A stretch of 64,000 nt of DNA. Source: Bradyrhizobium australiense (GTDB taxonomy: Bacteria; Pseudomonadota; Alphaproteobacteria; Rhizobiales; Xanthobacteraceae). Where the stretch lies: assembly GCF_013114825.1 (NCBI RefSeq), contig NZ_JAAVLX010000002.1:496001-560000 (forward strand), written 5' to 3'. A model generated the notes under the pieces. The model was not told where the DNA came from and searched no databases. It was given only the letters and a program-made list of their open reading frames with translations. Each line of letters opens with the position of its first letter. The first letter of the stretch is position 1. Below, one piece after another: positions 35,100 through 44,450 of this stretch. Position numbers and translations under genes: made by a program.

Positions 35100-36704
35100 T
35101 TAAATTTGTTGTCTGCGAAGCGGCGCGATCTGCGCCAGGGGCGCTTCGCCGCGCAAGGACCCCGCCAGTTTGTGCTTGAGTATCTTGCCGGTGGAAGTAG
35201 CCGGCAAGGCATCGAGGACGATGATTTCGGACGGCCGCTTGTAGGAGGTTAGCTGAAATCTGATGAAACCCATCAGATCGGCCGATGTCACGCGCGAGCC
35301 CTGCAGCAGCTGCACGAAGGCGACAATCTCCTCATTACCATCGGCCGGACGGCCAACCACCGCGCATTGCACCACGTCCTTGTGCGAGCTGAGGACCGCT
35401 TCGACCTCGGCGGGATAGACGTTGAAGCCGGAGCGAATGATCATTTCCTTGGTGCGGCCGACAATGTACAGGCAATCACCGTCGAAGCGGGCAAGATCGC
35501 CGGTGTTGAACCAGCCTTCGCTATCGATCACTTTGGCTGTCAGTTCGGGCGCGCGGTGATAGCCGCACATCACGTTGCGCCCGCGGACGTGGAGTTCTCC
35601 GATTTCGCCCTGCGATATTGGGATGCCGTCGATGGTCCGGATCCGTCCTTCGACGCCCGGCAGCAGCGTGCCGACCGCCTGATCGGCACAGGGTGCATCG
35701 AAGCGTACGCCCGATATCCCCGGCGAACATTCGGTGATCCCGTAGCCGTTGAGAAGCGGCAAACCGAACTCCTTCTCAACGCGCGATTTCAGATCGAGAT
35801 CGAGCGGGGCGCCGGCCACCGCGATCAGACGCAACGAGCCCGGGGAGAGCTGCCGCAAACCCGATACGCTCTTGTATTCCAGCAGGCGCTGGTAGGTCGC
35901 GGGCACGCCGTTGAGGATGGTAACGCCTTCCTCGGCAATCGCCTTGGCCGTCTCGGCGGGATCGTACTTGCTGACCATCCGCACCGTACCGCCAACCATC
36001 AACGTCATTATCAGGAGCGAGATGCCGACGATATGCGAGATCGGCAACACCAGATAGATCTTGTCGCTTCGGTCCATCTTGCGGAAGTACGCAGTGGTCT
36101 TTGCGCTGATCAGCAGGTTGTCGTGGGAGAGCATCACTCCCTTCGGCGTGCCGGTCGTTCCCGAGGTGTAGATCAGCACCGCGACTTGCCTAGCGGGGTC
36201 GGCCTCTACCGGTTCGGCGGTTGCGCTTTCGTTGAGTGGCCCGACACCGATGTCCTGCAGCGCGCCTAAGTGTCGGTTCTCAGCCCCAAGACGCGCGGCG
36301 TGGGCCGCTGCTTCTTTCGAGACTTTTGAAGCGAAGAACATCCGGCGGGCTCCGCTGTGATCGCGAATCTGATCCAGCTCGCGCGCCGACAATCGCGGGT
36401 TGGCGACGATCGCCCAGGCGTCGAGCCGGCTCGCCGCCAGCAGCAATGCCGCCAGCGAAATGCAGTTTTCGCTGACAATGATCATACGATCGCCCGCTCG
36501 CACCCCGAGCGAGGAGAGAACGGCGGCAATCTCGGTGACTCGCCTATCAAGGTCACGATAGCTCCAGGCGGCACCGTCCTCGACCAAAGCGATCTGACCT
36601 GGAGCACCGGCGACATGGTCAGCCGTTACTTCATGGATGCGGCGAGGCAGCCCTGCAGCAATCTCATCGAAGTCGATCGCCCCTGAAGGACCCGCCACCA
36701 TCAA
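35100..36704 (-). CDS. AMP-forming acyl-CoA ligase
   Basis: The 534-residue ANL-family enzyme shows the P-loop IYTSGTTGTPKGVMLSHDN (about 180-198), GYGITECSPGISG, WFNTGDLARFDGD, the hinge VGRTKEMIIRSGFNVYP and the catalytic Lys in LPATSTGKILKHKL. It activates a carboxylic acid to its CoA ester through an acyl-adenylate. It is the first gene of the long operon (ligase, SDR, two dehydrogenases, thiolase, flavin enzyme, crotonase), so its product enters beta-oxidation. A GGGAGG leader precedes the start, and a strong palindrome lies 55 bases upstream. Confidence 0.93.
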   Translation of the reverse strand: MMVAGPSGAIDFDEIAAGLPRRIHEVTADHVAGAPGQIALVEDGAAWSYRDLDRRVTEIAAVLSSLGVRAGDRMIIVSENCISLAALLLAASRLDAWAIVANPRLSARELDQIRDHSGARRMFFASKVSKEAAAHAARLGAENRHLGALQDIGVGPLNESATAEPVEADPARQVAVLIYTSGTTGTPKGVMLSHDNLLISAKTTAYFRKMDRSDKIYLVLPISHIVGISLLIMTLMVGGTVRMVSKYDPAETAKAIAEEGVTILNGVPATYQRLLEYKSVSGLRQLSPGSLRLIAVAGAPLDLDLKSRVEKEFGLPLLNGYGITECSPGISGVRFDAPCADQAVGTLLPGVEGRIRTIDGIPISQGEIGELHVRGRNVMCGYHRAPELTAKVIDSEGWFNTGDLARFDGDCLYIVGRTKEMIIRSGFNVYPAEVEAVLSSHKDVVQCAVVGRPADGNEEIVAFVQLLQGSRVTSADLMGFIRFQLTSYKRPSEIIVLDALPATSTGKILKHKLAGSLRGEAPLAQIAPLRRQQI

Positions 36705-36758
36705 CCTCCCGAATAGCGAACGCCGCCTTTTTGCCGCGTAAATTCGATCTGGAGTTAA

Positions 36759-36775
36759 CGTTCTTTTTTAGAACT
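36759..36775. promoter_or_regulatory. Predicted HxlR operator (CGTTC-N7-GAACT)
   Basis: GTTCTTTTTTAGAACT here is identical over 16 bases to 45753-45768, and both are followed by a GTCAA. It lies between the divergent ligase operon and the SDR/GST pair and would control both. Confidence 0.7.
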
Positions 36776-36925
36776 CGTCAATTGCTAATTCACCGAACCG
36801 CGTGAATTGCTCGGAAGAGGCAGTAAGGCTGCCATTTTCTGGATGATCCTGCAAAAGTTCGTTTACAATGCCGTCGATTGGCATTACCGATAAGTGCCAA
36901 ATAAGAACTCAATGGGGAAGCGACA

Positions 36926-37669
36926 ATGGCGGAAATTCGCGGCGTAGCAATACTGGTGGGCGCGGGCGACGCGATCGGTGCGGCCGTCGCGCGGCGTTTT
37001 GCCAAAGGCGGCTATACGGTTTGTATCTGCCGGCGTGACGCGGCCAAATCCCAGGGACTGGTGGATGAACTCACTGCTGCGGGTCATCCTATCCACGCTT
37101 TCAGCGTCGACGCGCGTCAAGTAGCCGAAGTTCAAAAACTTTTCTCCGACGTCGAAAGCAATATCGGGCCGATCGAGGTCTGCCTTTTCAATGCCGGATC
37201 GAATGTCAACAAGCCTTTAGTGGACACCACGGAGAAGCTATTCTTCAAGGCCTGGGAACTGGCCTGCTACGCCGGATTCCTGGTCGGACGCGAGGCTGCG
37301 CGCGTCATGCTTCCGCGCGGAGGCGGTAGTATCTTCTTTACCGGTGCGACCGCCAGCGTGCGTGGCGGCCAGGGGTTTGCGGCGTTCTCATCGGCGAAGT
37401 TCGGCCTTCGCGCGGTAGCCCAGGCTATGGCGCGCGAGCTGGGGCCGAAGAATATCCACGTCCTCCATCTCATCATCGACGCCGGCGTAGACAGCGAAGC
37501 TATTCACCAGCGCATGAAAGCGGCAAAGGGAATCGAGGCAACCGAGATTCCTCCGGACAGCCTGACGAAGACCTCTTCCATCGCCGAGGCGTATTGGTTC
37601 GCGCATCAGCAGAGCCGAGACGGCTGGACCCATGAACTCGATCTTCGTCCGTCTGTGGAGAAATGGTGA
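36926..37669 (+). CDS. Atypical SDR lacking the catalytic Tyr (paralogue)
   Basis: A 247-residue protein closely related to the one at 34344-35081: LVGAGDAIGAAVARRFAKGG cofactor loop, FNAGSNVNKP, and FFTGATASVRGGQGFAAFSS followed by AKFG. Again the Tyr of YxxxK is Phe (FSSAK) with Lys kept. Both end in a nearly identical LRPSVEKW / IRPFGEKW tail. It heads a plus-strand pair with the GST gene, divergent from the ligase operon and sharing its operator. The two proteins may form a heteromer. Confidence 0.88.
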   Translation: MAEIRGVAILVGAGDAIGAAVARRFAKGGYTVCICRRDAAKSQGLVDELTAAGHPIHAFSVDARQVAEVQKLFSDVESNIGPIEVCLFNAGSNVNKPLVDTTEKLFFKAWELACYAGFLVGREAARVMLPRGGGSIFFTGATASVRGGQGFAAFSSAKFGLRAVAQAMARELGPKNIHVLHLIIDAGVDSEAIHQRMKAAKGIEATEIPPDSLTKTSSIAEAYWFAHQQSRDGWTHELDLRPSVEKW

Positions 37670-38346
37670 TGAGCGTAACACCCGATCTCACCCTATGGGG
37701 TGTTGGGACAAGCCGCACCATTCGTCCGCACTGGGCGATGCACGAGCTTGGCTTGTCCTACAAGATCAAGCCGATCGGGCCGAGAACAGGTGAGACCAAG
37801 ACCGCTGAATATACCAGGCTGAATCCCCGCCAGAAGATCCCTCTTTTGCAGGACCGCGATTTCTGCATCGGCGAAAGCGCCGCGATCGTTGCGTATTTGT
37901 CGCGCATGTATTCCACGCCGGAACGCTCATTAATTCCGGAAACCACCCGCGACTACGCTGCATGGCTCGAATGGTGCTTCTTTATCGTGGCCGAACTCGA
38001 TTCAACGAGCCTTTACGTCATGCGCCGACATCGCGCGGATGCACTGGGACATATCTATGGAGTTGCGCCCGAAGTCGTCGCACAAGCCGGCGAATATTTT
38101 CGGCAACAGTTGCGTCATGTGGAGGTCGCGCTGACAGACGGCCGGACGTTCTTGATGGGTGACCAATTTACCAGCGCTGACATCCTGCTTACGACGTGCC
38201 TGGATTGGGCCATCGCTTACGGCGTCGGTATTTGCGACAACGCACAACCCTATCTTGAACGCATCCAAAGCCGAGAGGCCTATCAGCGAGCCGTCGCGGC
38301 GAATGTTCCGGCGGCACCGATCACGCCGGCGGCGGCGAAGGTCTGA
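37669..38346 (+). CDS. Glutathione S-transferase family protein
   Basis: This protein of about 225 residues has the GST N-terminal thioredoxin-like domain (LWGVGTSRTIRPHWAMHELG, KIPLLQDRDFCIGESAAIV) and an all-helical C-terminal domain (FLMGDQFTSADILLTTCLDW with the N-capping Asp). It may conjugate or use glutathione in isomerisation or ether cleavage. I choose the ATG at 37669, which overlaps the SDR stop (TGATG) and has GGAG eight bases upstream; an ATG at 37663 is too close to that site. It is co-translated with the SDR. Confidence 0.9.
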   Translation: MSVTPDLTLWGVGTSRTIRPHWAMHELGLSYKIKPIGPRTGETKTAEYTRLNPRQKIPLLQDRDFCIGESAAIVAYLSRMYSTPERSLIPETTRDYAAWLEWCFFIVAELDSTSLYVMRRHRADALGHIYGVAPEVVAQAGEYFRQQLRHVEVALTDGRTFLMGDQFTSADILLTTCLDWAIAYGVGICDNAQPYLERIQSREAYQRAVAANVPAAPITPAAAKV

Positions 38347-38378
38347 GAACCGTTCGCCGATCGCGATAGGGCCTCGGC

Positions 38379-39578
38379 TCACACGGCCACGCGCACGCTA
38401 CGCTCGGCAACCATCCTGTCGATGGCGCTGTCGTCGTACCCAAGTTCGCGTAATACGTCACGCGAGTGCTCACCGACCCGGGGAGCCGGTCCACCGATTG
38501 CAGCCTCATTGGTTTCGAAACGAGCCGCCGGTTTTGGCTGCCGCACCCGCCCGACCATCGGCTGATCGAATTCCGCGATGATGTCGCGCGCGACCACCTG
38601 TTCGTTGTGAATGATTTCGCCCCGTCGCAGAATCGGCGCGCACGGCACGTCGGCGGCGTCGAGGCGCTCCAGCCATTCGGCTGTCGTGTGCAGGCCGATG
38701 TATTCAGCCATCTTGTTGATGCGGGCCGTGGCGTTGACCGAGCGCGCTGCCGGCGTTGCAAAGCGCGCATCCTTGGCAAGCTCGGGATCGCCAGTGGCTC
38801 GGCAAAACCCCTGCCATTCGGAATCCGAGATGGTACCGGCCGTGAGGTAGCCGTCGCTGGTCTTGAACACGAGATCCGGCCGATCGTTGGGATCTGCGGC
38901 GGTGGCCTCGGCTCCTACCACCGTGTACTGCATCATGCCTTCCGGCCACAGGTAGGATATCATCGCATCCAGCATCGCGACCTGGATATGATCGCCCTGC
39001 CCGGTTTTCTCGCGGGCATAGAGTGCCGCCGCCACCGCCTGTGCGGTGAACACTGCGGTGGTCTTGTCGCATACTATGGTGCGGATCATTTGCGGACGGT
39101 TGGTGACCGGCTGCGACTGGATATCGGCAAAACCCGACAGGCCCTGAATGATCGGATCATAGACGCGCTTTTTTACATACGGGCCGGTATCGCCGACGCC
39201 GCTGATCGAGACATAGATCAGGCGCGGATGGCGCTGACGCAATTCTTCCACGCCGAGTCCGAGGCGCTCCATGGTGCCGGGCCGGAAGTTCTGCACCAGC
39301 ACATCAGCCTGCGCGACCAGCTTCGCGAGCACCTCACGGCCGGCCGTGCTCTTGACGTCGATCGACAGCGAACGCTTGCCGCGATTGGAGGAGATGAACA
39401 GTGCCGAGAATTCGCCGTCCTTGTCGATGGTGGCGCGGCTGCGGCGGGTAATATCACCGCCGATCGGCTCGATTTTCAGGACGTCGGCGCCCTGGTCCGC
39501 CAGAAACATGGTCGCGAACGGGCCCGACACAACGCCGGTCAGATCGAGGACACGAACACCGCTAAGCGGGCCAGGCAT
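38379..39578 (-). CDS. CaiB/BaiF CoA-transferase family III protein
   Basis: A 399-residue family III CoA-transferase: PGPLSGVRVLDLTGVVSGPF, DVLKIEPIGGDITRRS, SSNRGKRSLSIDVKS, VQNFRPGTMERLGLG and IQVAMLDAMISYLW. It moves CoA onto a free acid, offering an ATP-free alternative to the two ligases of this region. I take the ATG at 39578, preceded by AGGGAGAACTCC. The DsbA-like isomerase gene lies 92 bases upstream in the same direction; both are probably read from the promoter containing the 40384-40402 palindrome. Confidence 0.93.
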   Translation of the reverse strand: MPGPLSGVRVLDLTGVVSGPFATMFLADQGADVLKIEPIGGDITRRSRATIDKDGEFSALFISSNRGKRSLSIDVKSTAGREVLAKLVAQADVLVQNFRPGTMERLGLGVEELRQRHPRLIYVSISGVGDTGPYVKKRVYDPIIQGLSGFADIQSQPVTNRPQMIRTIVCDKTTAVFTAQAVAAALYAREKTGQGDHIQVAMLDAMISYLWPEGMMQYTVVGAEATAADPNDRPDLVFKTSDGYLTAGTISDSEWQGFCRATGDPELAKDARFATPAARSVNATARINKMAEYIGLHTTAEWLERLDAADVPCAPILRRGEIIHNEQVVARDIIAEFDQPMVGRVRQPKPAARFETNEAAIGGPAPRVGEHSRDVLRELGYDDSAIDRMVAERSVRVAV

Positions 39579-39670
39579 GGAGTTCTCCCTGAATTTTCTT
39601 CCGTTGAAAACCGACGCTGTCGTCGTGCAGCGCTGGATCGGCCTGTCTTGCCAGGCCTCAATTCTCAATC

Positions 39671-40306
39671 TTACGCCATTTTCGGAACGGATCGGCTGGT
39701 TTGTTCGACGATCGACTCCTCGACGTCACGTAGCTGGTCCTTGCCGAAAAACATCTCCTTGCCAACGAAGAACGTCGGTGAACCGAATGCGCCGCGGCTG
39801 ACCGCGTCGTTGGTCAGATCGATCAGCTTCTTCTTGACGTCATCCTGCTGCGCGCGCGCAATCAGCCTGTCGATATCGATCCCCGACGAGACAAATGCGC
39901 TCCGGAAGATTTCAGGATCGTCCATTTTCTTCGGCTCTTCCCACATGTGATGATAGGCGGCGCGAAAGTAGGGTTCGAACACGCCCTCGAATTGGGCCGC
40001 GACGGCGCCGCGCATCAGCATCAGCGTGTTGACCGGAAAGAAGGGATTCTGGCGAAATTTCGTGATGTTGTGGCGCCGGATAAACCGCTGGGTCTCGAGC
40101 GCCTGGTATTCCGGTTTGTTCTTGATTCCACGAAGCGAGTCGAACGGCGACATGTTGCCGGTCGCCTTGTAGATGCCGCCGAGCAAAACCGGAACATACT
40201 CGAATTTCACGCCGGTACGCCGCTCGATCCCCGGAATGGCAACTTCCGCCAGATAAGCGTTCGGGCTCCCGAAATCGAACAGAAATTCACACTTCAGAGG
40301 GGTCAT
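39671..40306 (-). CDS. DsbA-like 2-hydroxychromene-2-carboxylate isomerase family protein
   Basis: A protein of about 211 residues of the DSBA oxidoreductase/kappa-GST type: LKCEFLFDFGSPNAYLAEVA with Ser in the active-site FGSPN, VPVLLGGIYKATGN, RQNPFFPVNTLMLMRGA, and GAFGSPTFFVGKEMFFGKDQ. The family uses glutathione to isomerise 2-hydroxychromene-2-carboxylate in naphthalene breakdown, and other members act on unknown aromatic intermediates. The start at 40306 follows GGGAGAAG. Context suggests an aromatic or cyclic substrate in this gene region. Confidence 0.9.
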   Translation of the reverse strand: MTPLKCEFLFDFGSPNAYLAEVAIPGIERRTGVKFEYVPVLLGGIYKATGNMSPFDSLRGIKNKPEYQALETQRFIRRHNITKFRQNPFFPVNTLMLMRGAVAAQFEGVFEPYFRAAYHHMWEEPKKMDDPEIFRSAFVSSGIDIDRLIARAQQDDVKKKLIDLTNDAVSRGAFGSPTFFVGKEMFFGKDQLRDVEESIVEQTSRSVPKMA

Positions 40307-40383
40307 GTCGGCTTCTCCCGAGTACGCAATCAAAAGGCAGAATTGGGGGGTCATCTCGCCGAACATCGGCTACCATTCCTATA

Positions 40384-40402
40384 CAGTTCTAAAATCGAAC
40401 TG
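40384..40402. promoter_or_regulatory. Predicted HxlR operator (CAGTTC-N7-GAACTG)
   Basis: A perfect six-base dyad with a seven-base spacer in the 238-base gap between the isomerase gene and the HxlR gene. It is the most symmetric member of the AGTTC-N7-GAACT set and is well placed for autoregulation. Confidence 0.7.
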
Positions 40403-40544
40403 TCAAAATATATCGAACTTTCCTCTGGTTTGGCTGGTCGGCGGGGTATTGTTTGAAATTCAGTACCTATCTAGAATGCTAACCTACTGAGTTCCCTGAA
40501 GAGATTCGAGCAGGGTGCGGCATGAGGATGACTGGAGACCTGGA

Positions 40545-41051
40545 ATGAGATGGGATGAGCTCGAGGAAGAGCCATGCTCGATGGCCCGAACCATCGGTGT
40601 GATCGGCGACCGTTGGACCCTTCTGATCTTGCGCGAATGCTTCCTGCGCACGCGCCGTTTCGAGGGATTTCAGTCCGCGCTCGGGATCACGCGCCATTTG
40701 CTCGCCGAGCGGCTGAAGAAACTGGTCCGCCAAGGCGTGCTGCGCCGCGTCCCCTATCAGGAGGCCCCCAAACGGCATGAATATATCCTCACCCAGAAGG
40801 GACTTGATCTCTATCCGATCATGATGGCGATTGTGCATTGGGGCGACACGCATATGGTCGACGAACGCGGGCGGCCGCTGCTGCATCAGCACCGCAAATG
40901 CGGCAAGAACTTCGATCCGGTCATGGTGTGCTCCGAATGCGGCGAGCCGCTTTCAGCCAAGGAGGTTCATACCCACCCCGGCCCCGGTGCCCGAAGCACC
41001 CCGGCAGCAAAGGCGCCAGAAAAGGCAAAGCCGCGCCGCAAAGCCGCTTGA
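40545..41051 (+). CDS. HxlR-family regulator with Cys-rich C-terminal segment
   Basis: An HxlR protein of about 168 residues: EEEPCSMARTIGVIGDRWTL with the conserved Cys, ITRHLLAERLKKLVRQGVLR and the wing HEYILTQKGLDLYP. After the core comes CGKNFDPVMVCSECGEP, with three Cys spaced like a zinc ribbon, then a basic Ala/Lys tail. I choose the ATG at 40545 (MRWDELEEEPC), preceded by GGAGACCTGGA; a GTG at 40515 is possible. It lies beside a perfect copy of the shared palindrome and is the best candidate regulator of the acyl-CoA region. Confidence 0.9.
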   Translation: MRWDELEEEPCSMARTIGVIGDRWTLLILRECFLRTRRFEGFQSALGITRHLLAERLKKLVRQGVLRRVPYQEAPKRHEYILTQKGLDLYPIMMAIVHWGDTHMVDERGRPLLHQHRKCGKNFDPVMVCSECGEPLSAKEVHTHPGPGARSTPAAKAPEKAKPRRKAA

Positions 41052-41173
41052 GATAGCGCTCACCTGGGATACGGCATCACAGGCCTCGCTCCAGCAAATC
41101 GCAGCTGAAGGCAATATTCGCAGGCGCCATCTGGTGGACACGAGATGTCAGGCAACGGTCGCGAACGGCTGAA

Positions 41174-42982
41174 CTAGCTTTGGACCCGGACCACATCTCG
41201 ACTTGCTTCGTTGCAGTAGAGGCGTTCGACCTGTTCAGAGCGATGTTTCAGCACAGCTCGTTGATTAACGTATGCCTTATCGGTGATTTCCCCTGCCGCC
41301 ATTGACGGCGGATCCCTCAGCAGGGAGAACGAACAGATTCGTTCGCTGCTTCCAACGGTTTCGTTGTATTCCTGAAAACGATCTTTCAGGAATTGAACCA
41401 CGAGAGGGTCGCAGGTTAGATCCGCGGCTGGGGTCTTGGAAATCCGCTCTGCCTCGGTCGGATTCAACCAGCAGAGCAGCGCGCACGATTCACGATTTTC
41501 TCCCGCAACGACAATGTCCAGCAATACGCCCCGCGTTGCAGCCAGGATTGCCGCGCGCATATTCCCGATCGAGACCCACGTGCCGTTCGCGAGTTTGAAG
41601 TTCTCGGAAATTCTGCCTGTAAAACGCAGCCCAAGCTCCGGCTTCTGAGGATCCAGAAACGAGACGGTATCGCCGATGCGATAGAACCCTTCTTCATCGA
41701 AGGCCTTTTCCGTCAAATCCGGCCTTCCGAGATAACCTGGCGTGACGTTGGGTCCCTTGACCCTTGCCTCGTAAGTATCGGAAACAGGGATGAGTTTCAG
41801 TTGAAGACCCGGCGCGGGAAGACCGATCTCTCCCGGCTGGTCCGTTGCCCAATGGGTCGTACTGATTGTCGGGGCCGTTTCGGTGGTGCCATAGCCCGAC
41901 ATGACCGGGATTCGCCGGCCGCTGATCGACCTTGTCAACCGATAGAGTTTTTCAAGCGTGGCTTGCGAAATTGCAGCCCCGGCATAGCTCAATCTATCTA
42001 TCCGCTTGAACACGCTGGCGCCAAGATCAAGGTCTTTCTCGATGGCGTCACATAAGAGATTGTAGCCGGCAGGCACGTTGAACATGGCGGTCGGCGAAAT
42101 CTCCTTGAGATTCGCGATCGTCTTGTGGAAGAGCTGAGGCAGCGGTCGGCCATCGTCGATGTAGAGCGTCCCCCCATTCCTGAGAATGCCGTGAAGAATG
42201 ACGTTGCTGCCCATCGTATGGTGCCAGGGCAGCCACTCAACCTGCACCGGCGCGTCCGGAGACGACACAAGCAGACTCCCCATTTGCAGGGAGCTCGCCA
42301 TCATGCGGTGGGTGTTGAGCACGCCTTTGGGGAAACCGGTCGAGCCGGACGTAAAGAGTATCTTTGCGACAGCATCGCAAGACACCGCACGTGACGCACG
42401 CTCGAATCCTTCGGTCCCGCTTCGGGCGGTCAGAGCGCGGAAAGGCACCGTGTCCGGCGCGCCATCGACGCTGATCCAAGTCGCTGCTGTCAGTTCGGGA
42501 ATGGAGCGGCCCGCGGAAAATTCGCGTCCGCTCTGAACGAAAACGAAATTCGGGCGCAACGTTTCCGCGATATCCTTCAGGCGAGCCAGGCCGCCGGGCA
42601 TCAGCGTGTAGTTTGGCGATATTGGCGCCAGGATTACTCCTATTGACATCGCGGCAAACGAGATCACCGCGTTCTCGATGGAGTTTCCTGACAGTACCGC
42701 CAGCTTGTCAGCCGGTTTTGCGCCCATATCGATCAGGCTTTGGCCGACCGCCTGAACCTGCAACCATGCTTCGCCATAGGTGATCTCGTCCCACCCTCCT
42801 TTCGCATTTCGTTGTGCAAGAAAAATTCTGTCCGAAGCGGAATTTGCCCAGCTCGGAAGGAAATCCGTGATGCGCCAGTCACATTTCCCCAACTCAAGGG
42901 GCGAGCTCAATATGAGCGTGCCGTCGGTTCGACGCTTTATGGAAAGCTCCCTTGGCGCAAAGGTCAGTGCCTTCGTCGACAT
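41174..42982 (-). CDS. Feruloyl-CoA synthetase-like AMP-forming ligase
   Basis: A 602-residue ANL enzyme: ILFTSGSTGFPKGVLNTHRM as P-loop, VEWLPWHHTMGSNVILHGIL, GYGTTETAPTISTTHWATDQ, and GLRFTGRISENFKLANGTWV as hinge. The WLPWHH.GSN and late catalytic region (AGEITDKAYVNQRAVLKHRS) are typical of feruloyl-CoA synthase relatives that activate aromatic acids. It lies downstream of the two ABC binding proteins on the same strand, with 190 bases between, so the imported compound may be its substrate. Confidence 0.92.
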   Translation of the reverse strand: MSTKALTFAPRELSIKRRTDGTLILSSPLELGKCDWRITDFLPSWANSASDRIFLAQRNAKGGWDEITYGEAWLQVQAVGQSLIDMGAKPADKLAVLSGNSIENAVISFAAMSIGVILAPISPNYTLMPGGLARLKDIAETLRPNFVFVQSGREFSAGRSIPELTAATWISVDGAPDTVPFRALTARSGTEGFERASRAVSCDAVAKILFTSGSTGFPKGVLNTHRMMASSLQMGSLLVSSPDAPVQVEWLPWHHTMGSNVILHGILRNGGTLYIDDGRPLPQLFHKTIANLKEISPTAMFNVPAGYNLLCDAIEKDLDLGASVFKRIDRLSYAGAAISQATLEKLYRLTRSISGRRIPVMSGYGTTETAPTISTTHWATDQPGEIGLPAPGLQLKLIPVSDTYEARVKGPNVTPGYLGRPDLTEKAFDEEGFYRIGDTVSFLDPQKPELGLRFTGRISENFKLANGTWVSIGNMRAAILAATRGVLLDIVVAGENRESCALLCWLNPTEAERISKTPAADLTCDPLVVQFLKDRFQEYNETVGSSERICSFSLLRDPPSMAAGEITDKAYVNQRAVLKHRSEQVERLYCNEASRDVVRVQS

Positions 42983-43172
42983 CGAAAATGATCTCCTGAA
43001 TTAGCGGGTCGGCCGATCGAGCGCGCTACACGCGCTTCGCCACTCCTGATGCCATTGCTGCCGGGCCCGCCCCTCTGGATAGCGCGAGCTGTCAATTGGT
43101 CTTCGGGCCGATCGGTCGGCAGTTCGCACCTGATCTGTCAATTGCCGCGCCCGTCGCTTCGCCGATGCGAGG

Positions 43173-44372
43173 TCACTCGGACCTGGCGTCCAGCACTTCC
43201 CCGAAGGCCTGCCAGCCCGTGCCGGTCCATCGCTGCAACCGCATCTGCGTCCAGATCATGTTCTCGGTGTCGCTGGTGTTGACCTTGATGCCAAGTAGCG
43301 CAGTTGGGACGACGAAGTCCTTCAGGTTCTTGGCCTGCGCAAGAATATTCTTGCGGGAAAGATCACTGCCGCATTGCTTTAGAATCTGCTCGAGCAGGAT
43401 GCCTTGCTGATAGCCGGTGAGATAGCTGCCGTTGGTGATATCGGCGCCCGGCAAATACTTGTCAAAAAAGACCCTGAAGGCCTGCATGCCCGGGTCGTTT
43501 TTCCATGCCGAATCCAGAACATCCTTGTTGGTCGTGCCGACGATCACGCCGACTGATTTGTCGAGACCGGCGGGCGCGAGCGTGCCTCCGACCGAGCCGG
43601 AAGGAAAATTAATGATCACGGTCGCCTTCCAGCCGATCACGGAGGCTTGCCGGATGGCCTGCGCCGCGAACTTAGGTGTGCCAGCGATCACAAGAGCGTC
43701 CGCACCGGAGCTCTTCAGGTTGACGACCTGCGAATCAACCGTCGGTTCGGTGACCTCATAGGAAGCGCTTACGACCTTTCGGTCGAAATCCTTGCCGAGA
43801 AACGCCTTGAAGGCGTTGACATAGTCTTTGCCGAGGTCGTCGTTCTGATAGAGGATGGCATACTTGGCGTTTGGCAGTGCCCTCGTCAGATATTTGGCGT
43901 AAATTTTTCCTTCGGTGTCGTAGCTGACAAGACCTGTCGTGGTCAGCGGGTAATTGGCGACGTCCGTGAACTTGGATGACCCGCTGATAATAGCGATGCT
44001 GGGCACCCCTTTCGACCGCAGGTATTTTGCCGTAGCCGAGATGCCGGGAGTGCCAAGCTGGCCGAACATGAACGACACTTCGTCGCTCTCAACGAGTTTG
44101 CGGACGTGCTCCACCGCCTTCGGAGGGCTGTATGCGTCGTCATATGCGATGTAGTTGATCTTACGACCGTTGATGCCGCCGCGATCGTTGATCGACTGAA
44201 TATAGGCCATAACTCCCTTGCCCACGAGACCGATCGATGAGGCCGGTCCGCTGAAAGGAAAAACGCCGCCGATCTTGATTTCGGTCGCTGAAATCCCCGG
44301 CTCTTCAGCCGCGAATGCCGGGCCGCTCAAAAGCAAAGCCAGAGCCGCCACGGTCTTCCATTTCATCGACAT
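43173..44372 (-). CDS. ABC transporter branched-chain amino acid-type binding protein (1)
   Basis: A protein of about 399 residues with a Sec signal peptide (MSMKWKTVAALALLLSGPAF, cleavage near AAEEPG) and a type I periplasmic-binding (LivK/Peripla_BP_6) fold: EIKIGGVFPFSGPASSIGLV, GRKINYIAYDDAYSPPKAVE, AILYQNDDLGKDYVNAFKAF. It captures an aromatic acid or similar ligand for an ABC importer. The start at 44372 is seven bases after GGAGG. A paralogue of very similar sequence lies just upstream. No permease or ATPase gene is present in the window. Confidence 0.94.
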   Translation of the reverse strand: MSMKWKTVAALALLLSGPAFAAEEPGISATEIKIGGVFPFSGPASSIGLVGKGVMAYIQSINDRGGINGRKINYIAYDDAYSPPKAVEHVRKLVESDEVSFMFGQLGTPGISATAKYLRSKGVPSIAIISGSSKFTDVANYPLTTTGLVSYDTEGKIYAKYLTRALPNAKYAILYQNDDLGKDYVNAFKAFLGKDFDRKVVSASYEVTEPTVDSQVVNLKSSGADALVIAGTPKFAAQAIRQASVIGWKATVIINFPSGSVGGTLAPAGLDKSVGVIVGTTNKDVLDSAWKNDPGMQAFRVFFDKYLPGADITNGSYLTGYQQGILLEQILKQCGSDLSRKNILAQAKNLKDFVVPTALLGIKVNTSDTENMIWTQMRLQRWTGTGWQAFGEVLDARSE

Positions 44373-44450
44373 TGCTCGTCCTCCCAAACGCGATACCCCT
44401 TGCGGGCACGTGATTCTGTTATTGTTACGCCGCTGGCTGCTCGTCCCTTG

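Noticed and set aside
38466..39950. 494-codon open frame on the plus strand
   Set aside because: Antisense to a CoA-transferase and an isomerase gene with intact motifs; no start context.
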